Shown here one piece after another: positions 25,792 to 35,326 of a stretch of DNA of 64,000 bases. Within the stretch, counting starts at the first letter, position 1, and every line of letters begins with the position of its first letter. Where the stretch lies: NCBI GenBank assembly GCA_017557435.1, contig JAFYYR010000016.1, positions 62,001 through 126,000 on the forward strand. The letters are read 5' to 3'. The DNA comes from Pseudobutyrivibrio sp. (GTDB lineage Bacteria; Bacillota; Clostridia; Lachnospirales; Lachnospiraceae). A program made the position numbers and the translations under genes. The notes beneath the pieces were generated by a model. That model was given only the letters and a program-made list of their open reading frames with translations, had not been told where the DNA came from and searched no databases.

Positions 25792-26952
25792 TTAGATACT
25801 ATTAATTTTTATTTCCTCTTCTGATAATTCTTCTGCAGAAATCTTTTTCTCATAAAAATGTATAGCGTATTTTTCTATTCCACCTGTGCGGTAAAATTCG
25901 TCATCCTCTTTGATTGGCAAAGATACAATAGCTTTGGTAAAGCCAGACTTATAAATTGCGGTAATAAGCTCAAGAGTCTTCTTACCATCAACACCTGTAA
26001 TAAGTGGTCGTCCGCCCTTTTCTAGAGCTGTAAGCACATCATCAATCTCACCGATATGACCCTCGTACTTTAAATCTGGTATGGAATCAACATACTTATT
26101 TAGCTCATCCAAAAGCTTTTTATTTTTTTCTTCCTTTGGGAAGCCATTGTCCATAGATACCTCAGCCTTAGGGTCCCAAGGGGCAGAAAGTTTAGCATCA
26201 GCACACTGAACAATTACACTTTGCTCCTCACCATGATGTACAACAGAGGCTGTTACATCTGCCAGGTTACCATTGTCATAAATCATAATAGACTTGGAAA
26301 TATCCTCCACTTCCGAGTTGTCATGCATTACATTTGAAAGAATGCAGCTTACCTGCTCTGGAAGTCCTCCCTCAAGCCAGTTGAGTAAGTCAATATGGTG
26401 GACTGCATGATTTAATGTAGGTCCACCGCACTCCTTTTCCCAAGTGCCTCTCCACCATAAATCATAGTAGCTGTGACCTCTCCACCAGTTTGAGTTGATT
26501 TGAACTGAACAGATTTTGCCAGCTTTTTTACTATCAAGTACCTTCTTTAGCTTCCAATATGGATTTGTAAATCTATTCTGAGCAATCTGTCCTAGGATAA
26601 CTCCATTTCTTTTTTCTGCTTCTAGCATGGCATCGCACTCCTCAAGGGATGATGCCATTGGCTTTTCGCAAAGCACATTACAACCTGCATTCATAGCGTT
26701 AATTGAAATCTCAGCATGTGAAAATGGTGGTGTTGCAACATGCACCAAATCAATCTTAATTCCAGAAGCAAGCATCTTCTCATGATCATCAAACACAGGA
26801 CAATCAATACCATACTGCAGCTTTATTTTTTCAGCTTTTTCAGGCTTAATATCGCAAAGGGCTACTATTTTACAACGGTCGGGAAATGTAAGTAATCCCT
26901 TAATATGCGCGTGACTTATGCCCCCTGTTCCAACTATAGCGACTCTAATCAT
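25792..26952 (-). CDS. Gfo/Idh/MocA-family oxidoreductase (second of three)
   Basis: Start MIRVAIVGTGGISHAHIKGL follows GGAG that overlaps the end of the previous gene. The 386-residue chain has NVLCEKPMASSLEECDAM and the C-terminal domain block WEKECGGPTLNHAVHHIDLLNWLEGGLP with the H-x-x-D pair. It lies four bases upstream of the third paralogue. The three genes are clearly divergent, so they probably act on successive intermediates rather than being recent duplicates. Confidence 0.9.
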   Translation of the reverse strand: MIRVAIVGTGGISHAHIKGLLTFPDRCKIVALCDIKPEKAEKIKLQYGIDCPVFDDHEKMLASGIKIDLVHVATPPFSHAEISINAMNAGCNVLCEKPMASSLEECDAMLEAEKRNGVILGQIAQNRFTNPYWKLKKVLDSKKAGKICSVQINSNWWRGHSYYDLWWRGTWEKECGGPTLNHAVHHIDLLNWLEGGLPEQVSCILSNVMHDNSEVEDISKSIMIYDNGNLADVTASVVHHGEEQSVIVQCADAKLSAPWDPKAEVSMDNGFPKEEKNKKLLDELNKYVDSIPDLKYEGHIGEIDDVLTALEKGGRPLITGVDGKKTLELITAIYKSGFTKAIVSLPIKEDDEFYRTGGIEKYAIHFYEKKISAEELSEEEIKINSI

Positions 26953-26953
26953 T

Positions 26954-28042
26954 TTATTTCTCCAATCCGTATACTCTCTCAGCTTGTAACTCCGCCTTAA
27001 CACACAACTCTGCTGCCTTAAAACAATGGGCCTGAGTCATGGCAATCTCAGTTCGATTAATGCAATCTAATATCAATTCACCAAAGAATGGATATCCAAC
27101 TTTTCCCTCAAGTTCAAAATGCTGTTCACCATCTTTATTTACTAAAAATAGATGGTCACCTGATTTATCTGTTGCCACATTAACGTATTTACGAAGTTCA
27201 ATATACCCTTCTGTTCCAATAATAAATGTCCTGCCATCACCCCAGGTTGATAGGCCATCTGGTGTAAACCAATCAACTCTAAAATGCTGTGTGGTGCCAT
27301 TGTCTCCAAGAAGTGTAGCCTCTCCCAAATCCTCCAGCTCTGGCTGGTTTGGATGATTATAGTTACCTACTTGGCTATACTGAACTGTGGCATCCTTGCA
27401 ATCGCAGTAATATAGAAACTGCTCTATTTGGTGGCTTCCGATATCACAAAGGATTCCACCATAGTATTCCTTTTTAAAGAACCAGTCGGGACGACCTTTG
27501 ATGTCACCTACTCTATGAGGTCCAAATCCATCTACATGGATAGGCTTTCCAATAGCTCCCTGTTTAATTAATTGGCCAGCAAATACAGCTGATTCCACAT
27601 GGAGTCTTTCACCGTAGTAGCACATGTATTTTCTGCCAGTTTTTTCCACCATCTCTTTAGCCTGGGCCAGCTGTTCTAGAGATGTAAGAGGTGCCTTATC
27701 TGTAAAATAATCCTTGCCTGCCGCCATTACTCTAAGGCCTAGGGCACAACGCATACTTGTAACTGCTGCACCGCAAACAAGCTTTACCTCTGGGTCAGAT
27801 AAAATCTCCTCCTCGCTTTTTGCCGCCTTCACACCTTTATATGCCTTACAGAAGTCTTCCACCTTTTTAGGATCTTTATCGTACACCCATTTAAGAGTTG
27901 CACCTGCTTCCACAAGGCCATTGCACATTCCATATATGTGGCCATGGTCCAGTGCAATTGCAGCAATAACAAATTCCCCTTCCTTAACAACTGGCTTGGG
28001 TTTTCCCACTGGAGCGTAGTTCATTCCGTCTTTCCTATCCAT
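26954..28042 (-). CDS. Gfo/Idh/MocA-family oxidoreductase (first of three)
   Basis: 362 residues. The Rossmann region is less standard (FVIAAIALDHGHIYGMCNGL), while FTDKAPLTSLEQL replaces the usual EKP with DKAP. The C-terminal part FFKKEYYGGILCDIGSHQIEQFLYYCD has the conserved GSHQIEQ. Two starts are possible, ATG at 28042 (GAGAGGG upstream) and ATG at 28024 (AGGAAA upstream). Stop overlaps the ribosome site of the next gene. The substrate is unknown. Confidence 0.87.
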   Translation of the reverse strand: MDRKDGMNYAPVGKPKPVVKEGEFVIAAIALDHGHIYGMCNGLVEAGATLKWVYDKDPKKVEDFCKAYKGVKAAKSEEEILSDPEVKLVCGAAVTSMRCALGLRVMAAGKDYFTDKAPLTSLEQLAQAKEMVEKTGRKYMCYYGERLHVESAVFAGQLIKQGAIGKPIHVDGFGPHRVGDIKGRPDWFFKKEYYGGILCDIGSHQIEQFLYYCDCKDATVQYSQVGNYNHPNQPELEDLGEATLLGDNGTTQHFRVDWFTPDGLSTWGDGRTFIIGTEGYIELRKYVNVATDKSGDHLFLVNKDGEQHFELEGKVGYPFFGELILDCINRTEIAMTQAHCFKAAELCVKAELQAERVYGLEK

Positions 28043-28076
28043 TAGTCATCCCTCTCATTCTTTTTATATTTGAGTT

Positions 28077-29681
28077 CTACTCACTTACTCCGTAGAATTC
28101 CATTCTCTCTTCAAGTACAGTTTTGATACCAGAATCCTCTAGCTTACTCATATACTCATCAAATGTCTTATCAAACTCACTAGGAGATGCTGTAATACAC
28201 TTAACCTGATATTCATCCTGAACAAGCTTTAAATCAGTAATGTACTCAGATGTTGATGGTGCTGTGTAATAACTATCTGGAAGAACATTTCCCTTAAGAG
28301 CATTCTCATAGTTATTAATTACATAGTCCTCATATCCTGGGCATTCCTTTGATGTACATGCGTTGAAAGCATCAACAGTATCAAAATATCCCTGATTTCC
28401 TGTAAGGAATATATCTGTACGAATCCAATCCTTGTCCTTTGCGTTGTAATCAGAATCCTTTACAACAGGAACACCATCAACTAAGTCGTAGTGCTCACCT
28501 TCGAATCCATGATAAAGAACAAATCCGCCGTCCTTTGAGCACATCCAGTCAAGATATGTCATACAAGCCTCAACCTTTTCAGCTGATGCTGTCTTTGGGC
28601 AGAATGCAATGAGTCCTCCAGTAGCATAGGCTGCACTATTCTGCTCACCTGTGTTTACATTTTTAAATGGCTCAATTGATACAATATCTGCATTTGGATC
28701 ATTCTCCTTAAGAGTCTGGAGCAATCCACCTCTAAGTACATCAACATTTCCATTTACGTTGTACTCACAGAATCCAATAGCACCTGAACAGAAAAGACTC
28801 TTAAACATATCTTCATCTGTTGCCATTGTGTAGTATTCCTTGTGAAGTAGACCCTCGTTGTAAAGAGTGTTCATGTACTTGTAAAACTCTCTCATACCTT
28901 CCTGGTCATAGTAGTCCATAATGCAATCTTCTGTAGCTGCTACCTGCCACTGATTCTCATCTGTAGTTTTTGTTGAAAATGCAGCTCGCATATTCCACAT
29001 CTGAACTAAATGGGCAGCAACAACATCTTTTCTTCCATCTGGATTTTCCTTTGCAAATGCTGTAAGTACTGCATGCAATTCCTCTGGTGTTGTTGGCACT
29101 TCCATTCCAAGTGCATCAAGCCAATCTTTTCTAATAAAGAAATTTGTCTTTGCAGTTGTAGCACGACGGGCTACAATACCATAGAGCTGACCATCACCAT
29201 TTCTTCCGATATCAAGGCAATCTTTTCCGATATATGCCTTTAGATTTTTGGCCTGATCTTCACCGTCTATAAACTCTGATAAATCCCATGTTCCGCCTAG
29301 ATTAAAGTAATCCTCAGCGTATGGATATGTGTAAGTGATTGTAATATCTGGTGCTGTCTGAGAACCAACCATTGTCTGCATCTTTGTCACCTCATCACTT
29401 CGAGGGACAGTAACAAACTCAACATTGATACCTACCTTATTCATTTCCTGATTTACATAATTGGTCCACTTATTATCTGTAATTGTGGAACCTTCTGGTG
29501 CATTACTTCTATCAAACAACTCAACTGTGATTGTCACATCATCAAATTGCTTGTCTCCATATGTAGTTTTATAATCGCCACCGCCTTCATTGCTAGCTGT
29601 TGCAGTTCCTCCTCCGCATCCAGCAAAAGTAGACATGCACATAACAGCAGTCGCTGCCAATGCTAAAAATCTTTTTTTCAT
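28077..29681 (-). CDS. Extracellular sugar-binding lipoprotein, LplA/YtcQ type
   Basis: About 534 residues with signal MKKRFLALAATAVMCMSTFAGCGG; the lipid-anchored Cys is in FAGC. The start is fixed by GGAGGG directly upstream. The sequence YKTTYGDKQFDDVTITVELFDRSNAPEG, and aromatic-rich segments further on, resemble the large oligosaccharide-binding proteins that work with LplB/LplC permeases. It is followed by the three dehydrogenases and preceded by both permeases. The sugar is not identifiable. Confidence 0.87.
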   Translation of the reverse strand: MKKRFLALAATAVMCMSTFAGCGGGTATASNEGGGDYKTTYGDKQFDDVTITVELFDRSNAPEGSTITDNKWTNYVNQEMNKVGINVEFVTVPRSDEVTKMQTMVGSQTAPDITITYTYPYAEDYFNLGGTWDLSEFIDGEDQAKNLKAYIGKDCLDIGRNGDGQLYGIVARRATTAKTNFFIRKDWLDALGMEVPTTPEELHAVLTAFAKENPDGRKDVVAAHLVQMWNMRAAFSTKTTDENQWQVAATEDCIMDYYDQEGMREFYKYMNTLYNEGLLHKEYYTMATDEDMFKSLFCSGAIGFCEYNVNGNVDVLRGGLLQTLKENDPNADIVSIEPFKNVNTGEQNSAAYATGGLIAFCPKTASAEKVEACMTYLDWMCSKDGGFVLYHGFEGEHYDLVDGVPVVKDSDYNAKDKDWIRTDIFLTGNQGYFDTVDAFNACTSKECPGYEDYVINNYENALKGNVLPDSYYTAPSTSEYITDLKLVQDEYQVKCITASPSEFDKTFDEYMSKLEDSGIKTVLEERMEFYGVSE

Positions 29682-29744
29682 ATTACCCTCCATGTTTCTT
29701 TACATACATATATAATTCTTTACCGGCCAGTAAATAATTCCTAA

Positions 29745-30608
29745 TTATCCCTTAACAGAACCTACCATTACACCCTTGACGAAATACTTTTGAAGCCAAG
29801 GATAAACCACAAGAATAGGAAGTGTTGACACTGCCACAGTTGCCATCTTAAGGGACTGGGATAGCACCATGCTGCCGCCTCCTTCTAGGTTTGCAGTACT
29901 ATTAAGTTCTCCACCAAAAAGCAAAGATCTAAGTCTAAGCTGTAATGTATATTTCTCTGGTGTTGTTATATATAAGAGTGCGTTGAAGTATGAGTTCCAG
30001 TATTCAACTGCGTAAAACAATCCAATTGTGGCTATGATTGGAAGTGATAAAGGCAGTATTATCTTAAGAAGTACTTGGATGTAGGATGCCCCATCAATTC
30101 TCGCTGCTTCCTCCAGTGAAGGTGGTAAGCTCTTAAAAAATGTTCTCATAACAATAAAGTTGAACACATTAATTGCATTTGGTATAAACAATGCTCCAAG
30201 TGAATCGTAAAGTCCCACGTTTTTTACTACCAAAAAGGTTGGAAGCAATCCTCCACCAAAATACATGGTAAAAAGAATCAGGCCTGTCACAAATTTTCTA
30301 CCTACCAAATCCTTTCTAGAAAGTGTGTAGGCTGCAAATATGGTAAGCAACATGCTGACAGTTGTTCCTACCACTGTTACAAAAACTGTAGTTTTCATGG
30401 CCTGCCATATTTGCTTTTTTGCAAGAATGTCTCTATATGCATCCAAGCAAAAATCCTTTGGCAAAACCGTAACATTTCCTGTCAAAACTGCATTGTATCC
30501 ACTTAATGAATAAGCTATTACATTTAAAAATGGATAAAGACATACAAACGTAAGAACAACTAGTAAAACTCCATTTATAACCCGTCCAATACTTAATTTA
30601 TTTTTCAT
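29745..30608 (-). CDS. Sugar ABC permease, LplC/YtcP type (MalG family)
   Basis: 287 residues with six membrane segments. The EAA motif is EEAARIDGASYIQVLLKIILPLSLP, and the C-terminus LQKYFVKGVMVGSVKG is characteristic of the LplC/YtcP subgroup. It follows the partner permease with a 16-base gap. No ATPase gene is found in the operon, as is usual for these systems, which share a common MsmX-type ATPase encoded elsewhere. Confidence 0.9.
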   Translation of the reverse strand: MKNKLSIGRVINGVLLVVLTFVCLYPFLNVIAYSLSGYNAVLTGNVTVLPKDFCLDAYRDILAKKQIWQAMKTTVFVTVVGTTVSMLLTIFAAYTLSRKDLVGRKFVTGLILFTMYFGGGLLPTFLVVKNVGLYDSLGALFIPNAINVFNFIVMRTFFKSLPPSLEEAARIDGASYIQVLLKIILPLSLPIIATIGLFYAVEYWNSYFNALLYITTPEKYTLQLRLRSLLFGGELNSTANLEGGGSMVLSQSLKMATVAVSTLPILVVYPWLQKYFVKGVMVGSVKG

Positions 30609-30624
30609 GTAAAATACCCTCGCC

Positions 30625-31530
30625 TTATAAAATACCTTCTTCTCCTATAAGCTTCGCAAACTTATCTGCCAAAAATAGAATCACAATATTTACCACTGAC
30701 TGGAACAGTCCAATTGCTGTTGATTCACTATATTTGGCCTGCTCAATACCCATTCGATATGTATAGGTACTGATAACTTCTGATACCTCCATTACCTTTT
30801 TATTTCCTACTAAAAGTGGCGCATCAAGACCGATGGTCATCATCTTTGAAATCTGAAGAATAAGCATTACCACTATTACGGATTTGATTGCTGGAAGTGT
30901 AATGTATATCAGTCGCTGAAACTTGCTTGCCCCATCCAAATAAGAAGCCTCATAAAGTGTTTCATCCACCCCAGTTAATGCTGCAAGATAAATAATGGTA
31001 CCCCATCCGATTTCCTTCCAAACATTGCTGATTACGTATGTAAAAACCCACCAGCCATTGTTGGATAAAAATGGTATAGAGGATAAACCCATCTTTGATA
31101 AAAACAAATTAATTGTTCCTCCGTTTTGAGAAAACAGATTTACAACTATACTTGCTACTACTACCCATGAAATAAAGTGTGGTAGATATAAAATCGACTG
31201 AATCACTTTTTTAAACTTTCCACTGACCACTTCATTAAGCATAAGTGCCACGATGATGGTAAAAGGAAAGCTAATTGCTAAAGTCAAAAGATTCAAAAGA
31301 AAAGTATTTCTTATACTGTTCCAGAAATTTTGATTGGAAAAGATTTTCCTAAAGATGTCAAACCCAACCCACTGACTTCCAGATATTCCTTTAAAAACGT
31401 TGTAGTCCTTAAAGGCCATTACAAGACCGTACATTGGAATGTACTTAAAGATTACAAAATATAAAACTACAGGTACTAACATTATGTATAACCATTTGTA
31501 ATTCCATAATTTATGCATAGTTTTAGCCAT
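30625..31530 (-). CDS. Sugar ABC permease, LplB/YteP type
   Basis: 301 residues from MAKTMHKLWNYKWLYIMLVP; this start is preferred because GGGGG lies upstream and the longer frame (from 31590) begins in the promoter region. The motif DETLYEASYLDGASKFQRLIYITLPAIK is the EAA loop. It is the first gene of the importer/dehydrogenase operon and is divergent from an AraC regulator, which probably controls it. Confidence 0.88.
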   Translation of the reverse strand: MAKTMHKLWNYKWLYIMLVPVVLYFVIFKYIPMYGLVMAFKDYNVFKGISGSQWVGFDIFRKIFSNQNFWNSIRNTFLLNLLTLAISFPFTIIVALMLNEVVSGKFKKVIQSILYLPHFISWVVVASIVVNLFSQNGGTINLFLSKMGLSSIPFLSNNGWWVFTYVISNVWKEIGWGTIIYLAALTGVDETLYEASYLDGASKFQRLIYITLPAIKSVIVVMLILQISKMMTIGLDAPLLVGNKKVMEVSEVISTYTYRMGIEQAKYSESTAIGLFQSVVNIVILFLADKFAKLIGEEGIL

Positions 31531-31701
31531 GTGTTGCTTATTCCCCCTTTGTCTATTATCTATTGTGTATCTTGATAATAGCACGTTCATCTATGCACAA
31601 ATACATTTATTAATGCCAAAATTATTGCGTTTTTAAACCTAGGTAAATATAATGATATTATCAGGTAAAAAATTAACTACTGCTCATATATGGGAGGTCC
31701 T

Positions 31702-32583
31702 ATGAAAAAAGAGATGCCAAATTACCAAAAAATAATGGAGACTCATGAAAATGATTTTATCTGTGCTTACAAGAATTCTCCCATTACAGAGACAGGTATT
31801 TACCACAGCCATGACGGATATGAAATATATTTATTTCTCCATGGAGATACCAAAATACTATTGGAAAATGACGGTAAAATAATGGAGCCAGGAGACTTAG
31901 TTCTCTTCCCTCCTTATGTATTTCACCATGCCTGCCCTATGGGAACTGGGGATTATGGCAGAGTTGTCATCAATATAAAAGAAGAATATTTTGAGAATAA
32001 GGGGGATGAATATAAGCATTTTACAGATTGCTTTAAGCAGGAGGATATGACAAAGCTCAATATCATCCACCTAAATCAAGAGCAAGTAGATACCTTTGTT
32101 AGCTATACGGATATTCTCGAAAAAACCATTAATGAAAAAGGTCAGGAGTTTGGCTCTACCGTTCTGGCAGAATCAATTCTTAATATTATTCTCATATCTA
32201 TCAATAGACTTGCAAATACAAAAAAGACACCTACTTACGTAGATGTCCTTCCGAAAACTATTACTGATGCATTTAATTATATCAATCTACACCTAGCAGA
32301 TTCCGTATCTGCCAGCAGTGTAGCTGAGAATTTACATCTCCACCCTGTATATCTCAATCGCATTTTCAAGGCAAATACAGGCACCTCAATTCAGCAATAC
32401 ATAATTGAGAAAAGACTTGCCCTTGCCAAAAAGCTACTTAGAGAGGGAACTGCTCCAATAGATGTATGCTTTCAATCTGGATTCAACAACTATTCCAACT
32501 TCTCCAGGACATTCTCTAATCACACTGGTACCTCACCAAAGCAATATCAGATGTCCGTCAGGAGCCCATTTGTAGTGCACTAA
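31702..32583 (+). CDS. AraC-family transcriptional regulator with cupin sensor domain
   Basis: 293 residues from MKKEMPNYQKIMETHEND; GGGAGG is four bases before this ATG. The N-terminal half (GIYHSHDGYEIYLFLHGDTKILLENDGKIMEPGDLVLFPPYVFH) is a cupin sugar-sensing domain. The C-terminal half has two helix-turn-helix units, ending with the AraC signature CFQSGFNNYSNFSRTFSNHTGTSPKQYQ. It is divergent from the sugar importer operon with a 170-bp shared promoter region, so it is likely its activator. Confidence 0.92.
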   Translation: MKKEMPNYQKIMETHENDFICAYKNSPITETGIYHSHDGYEIYLFLHGDTKILLENDGKIMEPGDLVLFPPYVFHHACPMGTGDYGRVVINIKEEYFENKGDEYKHFTDCFKQEDMTKLNIIHLNQEQVDTFVSYTDILEKTINEKGQEFGSTVLAESILNIILISINRLANTKKTPTYVDVLPKTITDAFNYINLHLADSVSASSVAENLHLHPVYLNRIFKANTGTSIQQYIIEKRLALAKKLLREGTAPIDVCFQSGFNNYSNFSRTFSNHTGTSPKQYQMSVRSPFVVH

Positions 32584-32585
32584 TC

Positions 32586-33158
32586 CTAGGCCTTTGCAGC
32601 GCCCTCAAGCATAGCAACTATAGAGTCCTCGTCCATATTAGCTGAATTGATAATCAAATCAAAGTATTCTGGAGAGCCCCATTTACCACCAGAATGAGAG
32701 GTAAAGAATTTCTCACGCTTCTTATCGAACTTCTTCATTACCTCATCAGCTTTATCAGATGGATTGTTCTCTACATTAATTGATCTATCCAGTCTATAAC
32801 CATCATCGGCAGTGATAAATACCTTAAGGCATTTTTTATCCTTAAGAATCTCACTGGCGCAACGACCTACAAATACACATCCAGGTTCCTTAGCTGCCTC
32901 TTTTATAATGTCTGCTTCTGTATTGTATATCTTCTCCGCTAAGGTAGTGTAGTCAATGCCCGGTGTTTTAAAGATAGGCTTAATAGGTGTCTGCTCATCC
33001 ATATTGGCAACTTCCTCATAAGATAACCCCATTTTCTTACAAGTCTGTTCCACAACACCACGGTCATATAGACGATAACCAAGCTTCTTTGCAAGCTTTT
33101 TTGCGATTTCATGACCACCACTGCCATATTTACGCTCTATGGTAATATAATCGTACAT
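32586..33158 (-). CDS. Cytidylate kinase-like family protein
   Basis: 190 residues from MYDYITIERKYGSGGHEIAKKLAKKLG, with GAGGAGGG upstream of this ATG. The pattern ITIeRxyGSGGxxIAxxLA is that of the cytidylate-kinase-like family (AAA/P-loop relatives in clostridia), whose substrate is mostly undetermined; VFVGRCASEILKD and FITADDGYRLDRS are also shared. It is convergent with the AraC gene and has its own extended -10 promoter (TGGTATAAT around 33190). True CMP kinase is usually longer and differs in the core. Confidence 0.85.
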   Translation of the reverse strand: MYDYITIERKYGSGGHEIAKKLAKKLGYRLYDRGVVEQTCKKMGLSYEEVANMDEQTPIKPIFKTPGIDYTTLAEKIYNTEADIIKEAAKEPGCVFVGRCASEILKDKKCLKVFITADDGYRLDRSINVENNPSDKADEVMKKFDKKREKFFTSHSGGKWGSPEYFDLIINSANMDEDSIVAMLEGAAKA

Positions 33159-33238
33159 AAAAACCCTCCTCTCAATACAAATTATTATACCATATTGAAA
33201 AAATGAGTACATATAATACAAAAAAGCTACACATTTTT

Positions 33239-33976
33239 TTATTCGTAAGCGAATGTCTTAAGGAACTTCTTAGCTCGCTCTGTCTTAGGCTCATTGAAGA
33301 ATTCTTTTACATCTCTTGTCTCTTCTACAATATCACCCTTGTCTATGAAGATAATTCTATCTGCAATGGCCTTAGCAAATGCCATCTCGTGGGTAACAAT
33401 AAGCATAGTCGAGCCAGACTTAGCAAGAGCTATCATGGTCTCTAATACCTCGTGAACCATCTCAGGGTCAAGAGCAGCTGTTACCTCATCAAATAGAATC
33501 ACCTCTGGGTGCATTAACAAAGCCCGTACAATTGCTACTCTTTGCTTTTGACCACCAGAGAGCTGTCTTGGATAATAGTCCTTCTTATCCACAAGCCCAA
33601 CCTTATCAAGAAGTGCTATAGCTTCCTTGGTAGCCTCTTCCTTATCCCGTTTTTGCACCTTGGTAGGTGCTAGAATAATATTCTCAAGAACGGTCTTGTG
33701 AGGGAACAGCTCATAGGACTGGAAAACCATTCCAATCTTTTGACGAAGCTTTGTTATATCCCTTTTTCCTGCCTCAACAGGAAGTCCTGATATGGTAATC
33801 ACGCCTCCCTGAATTTCCTCAAGACCATTTAAACATCTGAGAAATGTGCTCTTTCCACAACCCGATGGTCCTATTATTACTACTACTTCCCCCTTTTCCA
33901 CAGACAGATTAATATCATTTAAAACAGTATTCTGCCCGAATTCCTTGTGTAAGTGTGTTACTTTTAATAATTCCAT
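33239..33976 (-). CDS. Polar amino-acid ABC transporter ATPase (GlnQ/TcyC type)
   Basis: 245 residues with Walker A GPSGCGKST, signature LSGGQKQRVAIVRALL, Walker B VILFDEVTAALDPE and VTHEMAFAKAIADRI. The EVTAALDPE variant (usually EPTSALDPE) is a small oddity. It ends the operon that starts with the SGNH hydrolase. The sulfur-type operator before that operon makes cystine or another sulfur amino acid a reasonable substrate. Confidence 0.92.
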   Translation of the reverse strand: MELLKVTHLHKEFGQNTVLNDINLSVEKGEVVVIIGPSGCGKSTFLRCLNGLEEIQGGVITISGLPVEAGKRDITKLRQKIGMVFQSYELFPHKTVLENIILAPTKVQKRDKEEATKEAIALLDKVGLVDKKDYYPRQLSGGQKQRVAIVRALLMHPEVILFDEVTAALDPEMVHEVLETMIALAKSGSTMLIVTHEMAFAKAIADRIIFIDKGDIVEETRDVKEFFNEPKTERAKKFLKTFAYE

Positions 33977-34651
33977 TTACTCCCACCTTTTCTCTAAGTA
34001 TGTTGCAAGCCTGCTAATAGGCCAGCAAACAATAAAATATAGTAAAAATACAACTGCAAATACGCCAAATGCTGCATTAGGCGATGAATTTCTATTGGCC
34101 TCTATAATCTGCTGAGCTACTTTCAGCACCTCAACAATTCCAATCATAAGTACAAGAGATGTAGTCTTAATCATTCTTGTAATAAGATTTATAGATAGCG
34201 GAATCAGTCTTCTGATGGTCTGTGGGAAAATGATGTAGAAATAAGTCTGCATCTTGTTTAATCCCAATGCCCAAGCTGATTCAAACTGGATTACTGGAAT
34301 ACTCTTAATTGAGCCTCTCACCAGATCTCCCATCTCTGCAGTTCCCCAAAACGTAAATACGATAATCGCAGATGCTTCCGCTGAAACATCCCAACCAAAA
34401 ACTCTAGTAGTTCCAAAATATACGATAAACAAAAGTACCATCTGAGGCATGATTCTTACAATCTCAAGATATACTTTAAGAATTGCCTTTAAAAATGGGT
34501 TGTTTAAAGTCATAAGCATTCCCACAACAAGTCCTAGGATTATGCTTAAAACAACTGCAATCAAGCTGATTTCAATTGATACCCATAGTCCCTGAAGGAG
34601 TCTAAGGAAATTTGTGCCTTTAAATAAAACATCAATCCCCAAATTGGCCAT
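33977..34651 (-). CDS. Polar amino-acid ABC permease (second of pair)
   Basis: 224 residues of the His/Glu/Gln/Arg/opine permease family with about five membrane helices. FLRLLQGLWVSIEISLIAVVLSIILG opens the domain and ESAWALGLNKMQTYFYIIFPQTIRRLIP is the EAA loop. Overlaps the preceding permease gene by 20 bases and directly adjoins the ATPase ATG, so the heteromeric transporter is translated from one transcript. Confidence 0.92.
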   Translation of the reverse strand: MANLGIDVLFKGTNFLRLLQGLWVSIEISLIAVVLSIILGLVVGMLMTLNNPFLKAILKVYLEIVRIMPQMVLLFIVYFGTTRVFGWDVSAEASAIIVFTFWGTAEMGDLVRGSIKSIPVIQFESAWALGLNKMQTYFYIIFPQTIRRLIPLSINLITRMIKTTSLVLMIGIVEVLKVAQQIIEANRNSSPNAAFGVFAVVFLLYFIVCWPISRLATYLEKRWE

Positions 34652-35291
34652 ATCGCACCCTCCTTTCTACAATTGCACCTATTATAGAAATAGGAAGAAG
34701 CATAACCAGGTAGAATACAACCAAAAGGAATAAGCTTTCTATTGTCTTTGCATACATACCTATCAAATCCTTCGCTGTAAACATCAAATCCATCAAGCTG
34801 ATTGTTGAAAAAACTGATGTCTCCTTTAGAAGGAAAATAACATTTGCAAGAATTCCTGGTACACTGATAGAAATTGCCTGTGGCAAAATAACATGCCATA
34901 GAGTCTGAAAATCACTCATTCCAAGGCTAAGTGCACTCTCTGTCTGAATAACTGGAACTGCTTCTAGACCACTTCGAAATGTCTCAATCATATATGCTCC
35001 GCCTAAAAGCCCCAGTCCAAGGACACCACAGGTCTGTGCTGTTATTTGAATTCCCACCTTTGGAAGGGCAAAATAAATAAAAAATAGCTGCACCAAAAGT
35101 GGTGTATTTCTAAATAATTCAATGTATATTCCCACAATCCTCTTAAGCACTGGTGTCTTAAAATGAATAATGGCAGAGCCAATTAAGCCTATTACAAAAG
35201 CCAAAATAATGCCCTGCCATCCAATTTTAAGTGTTAAAAATAGTGCGTCCTTATAGAGTGGGAAATATTCAATAAGAATATCCTTATCCAT
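34632..35291 (-). CDS. Polar amino-acid ABC permease (first of pair)
   Basis: 219 residues; FRNTPLLVQLFFIYFALPKVGI and ESALSLGMSDFQTLWHVILPQAISISVPG are the conserved permease and EAA segments. It follows the binding protein with a short gap. The two permeases differ enough to form a heterodimer. Substrate specificity as for the whole operon is inferred only from the operator and SBP. Confidence 0.92.
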   Translation of the reverse strand: MDKDILIEYFPLYKDALFLTLKIGWQGIILAFVIGLIGSAIIHFKTPVLKRIVGIYIELFRNTPLLVQLFFIYFALPKVGIQITAQTCGVLGLGLLGGAYMIETFRSGLEAVPVIQTESALSLGMSDFQTLWHVILPQAISISVPGILANVIFLLKETSVFSTISLMDLMFTAKDLIGMYAKTIESLFLLVVFYLVMLLPISIIGAIVERRVRYGQFGD

Positions 35292-35326
35292 TACTATAGG
35301 TTACAAATCCTTTCGTATAATACTTC

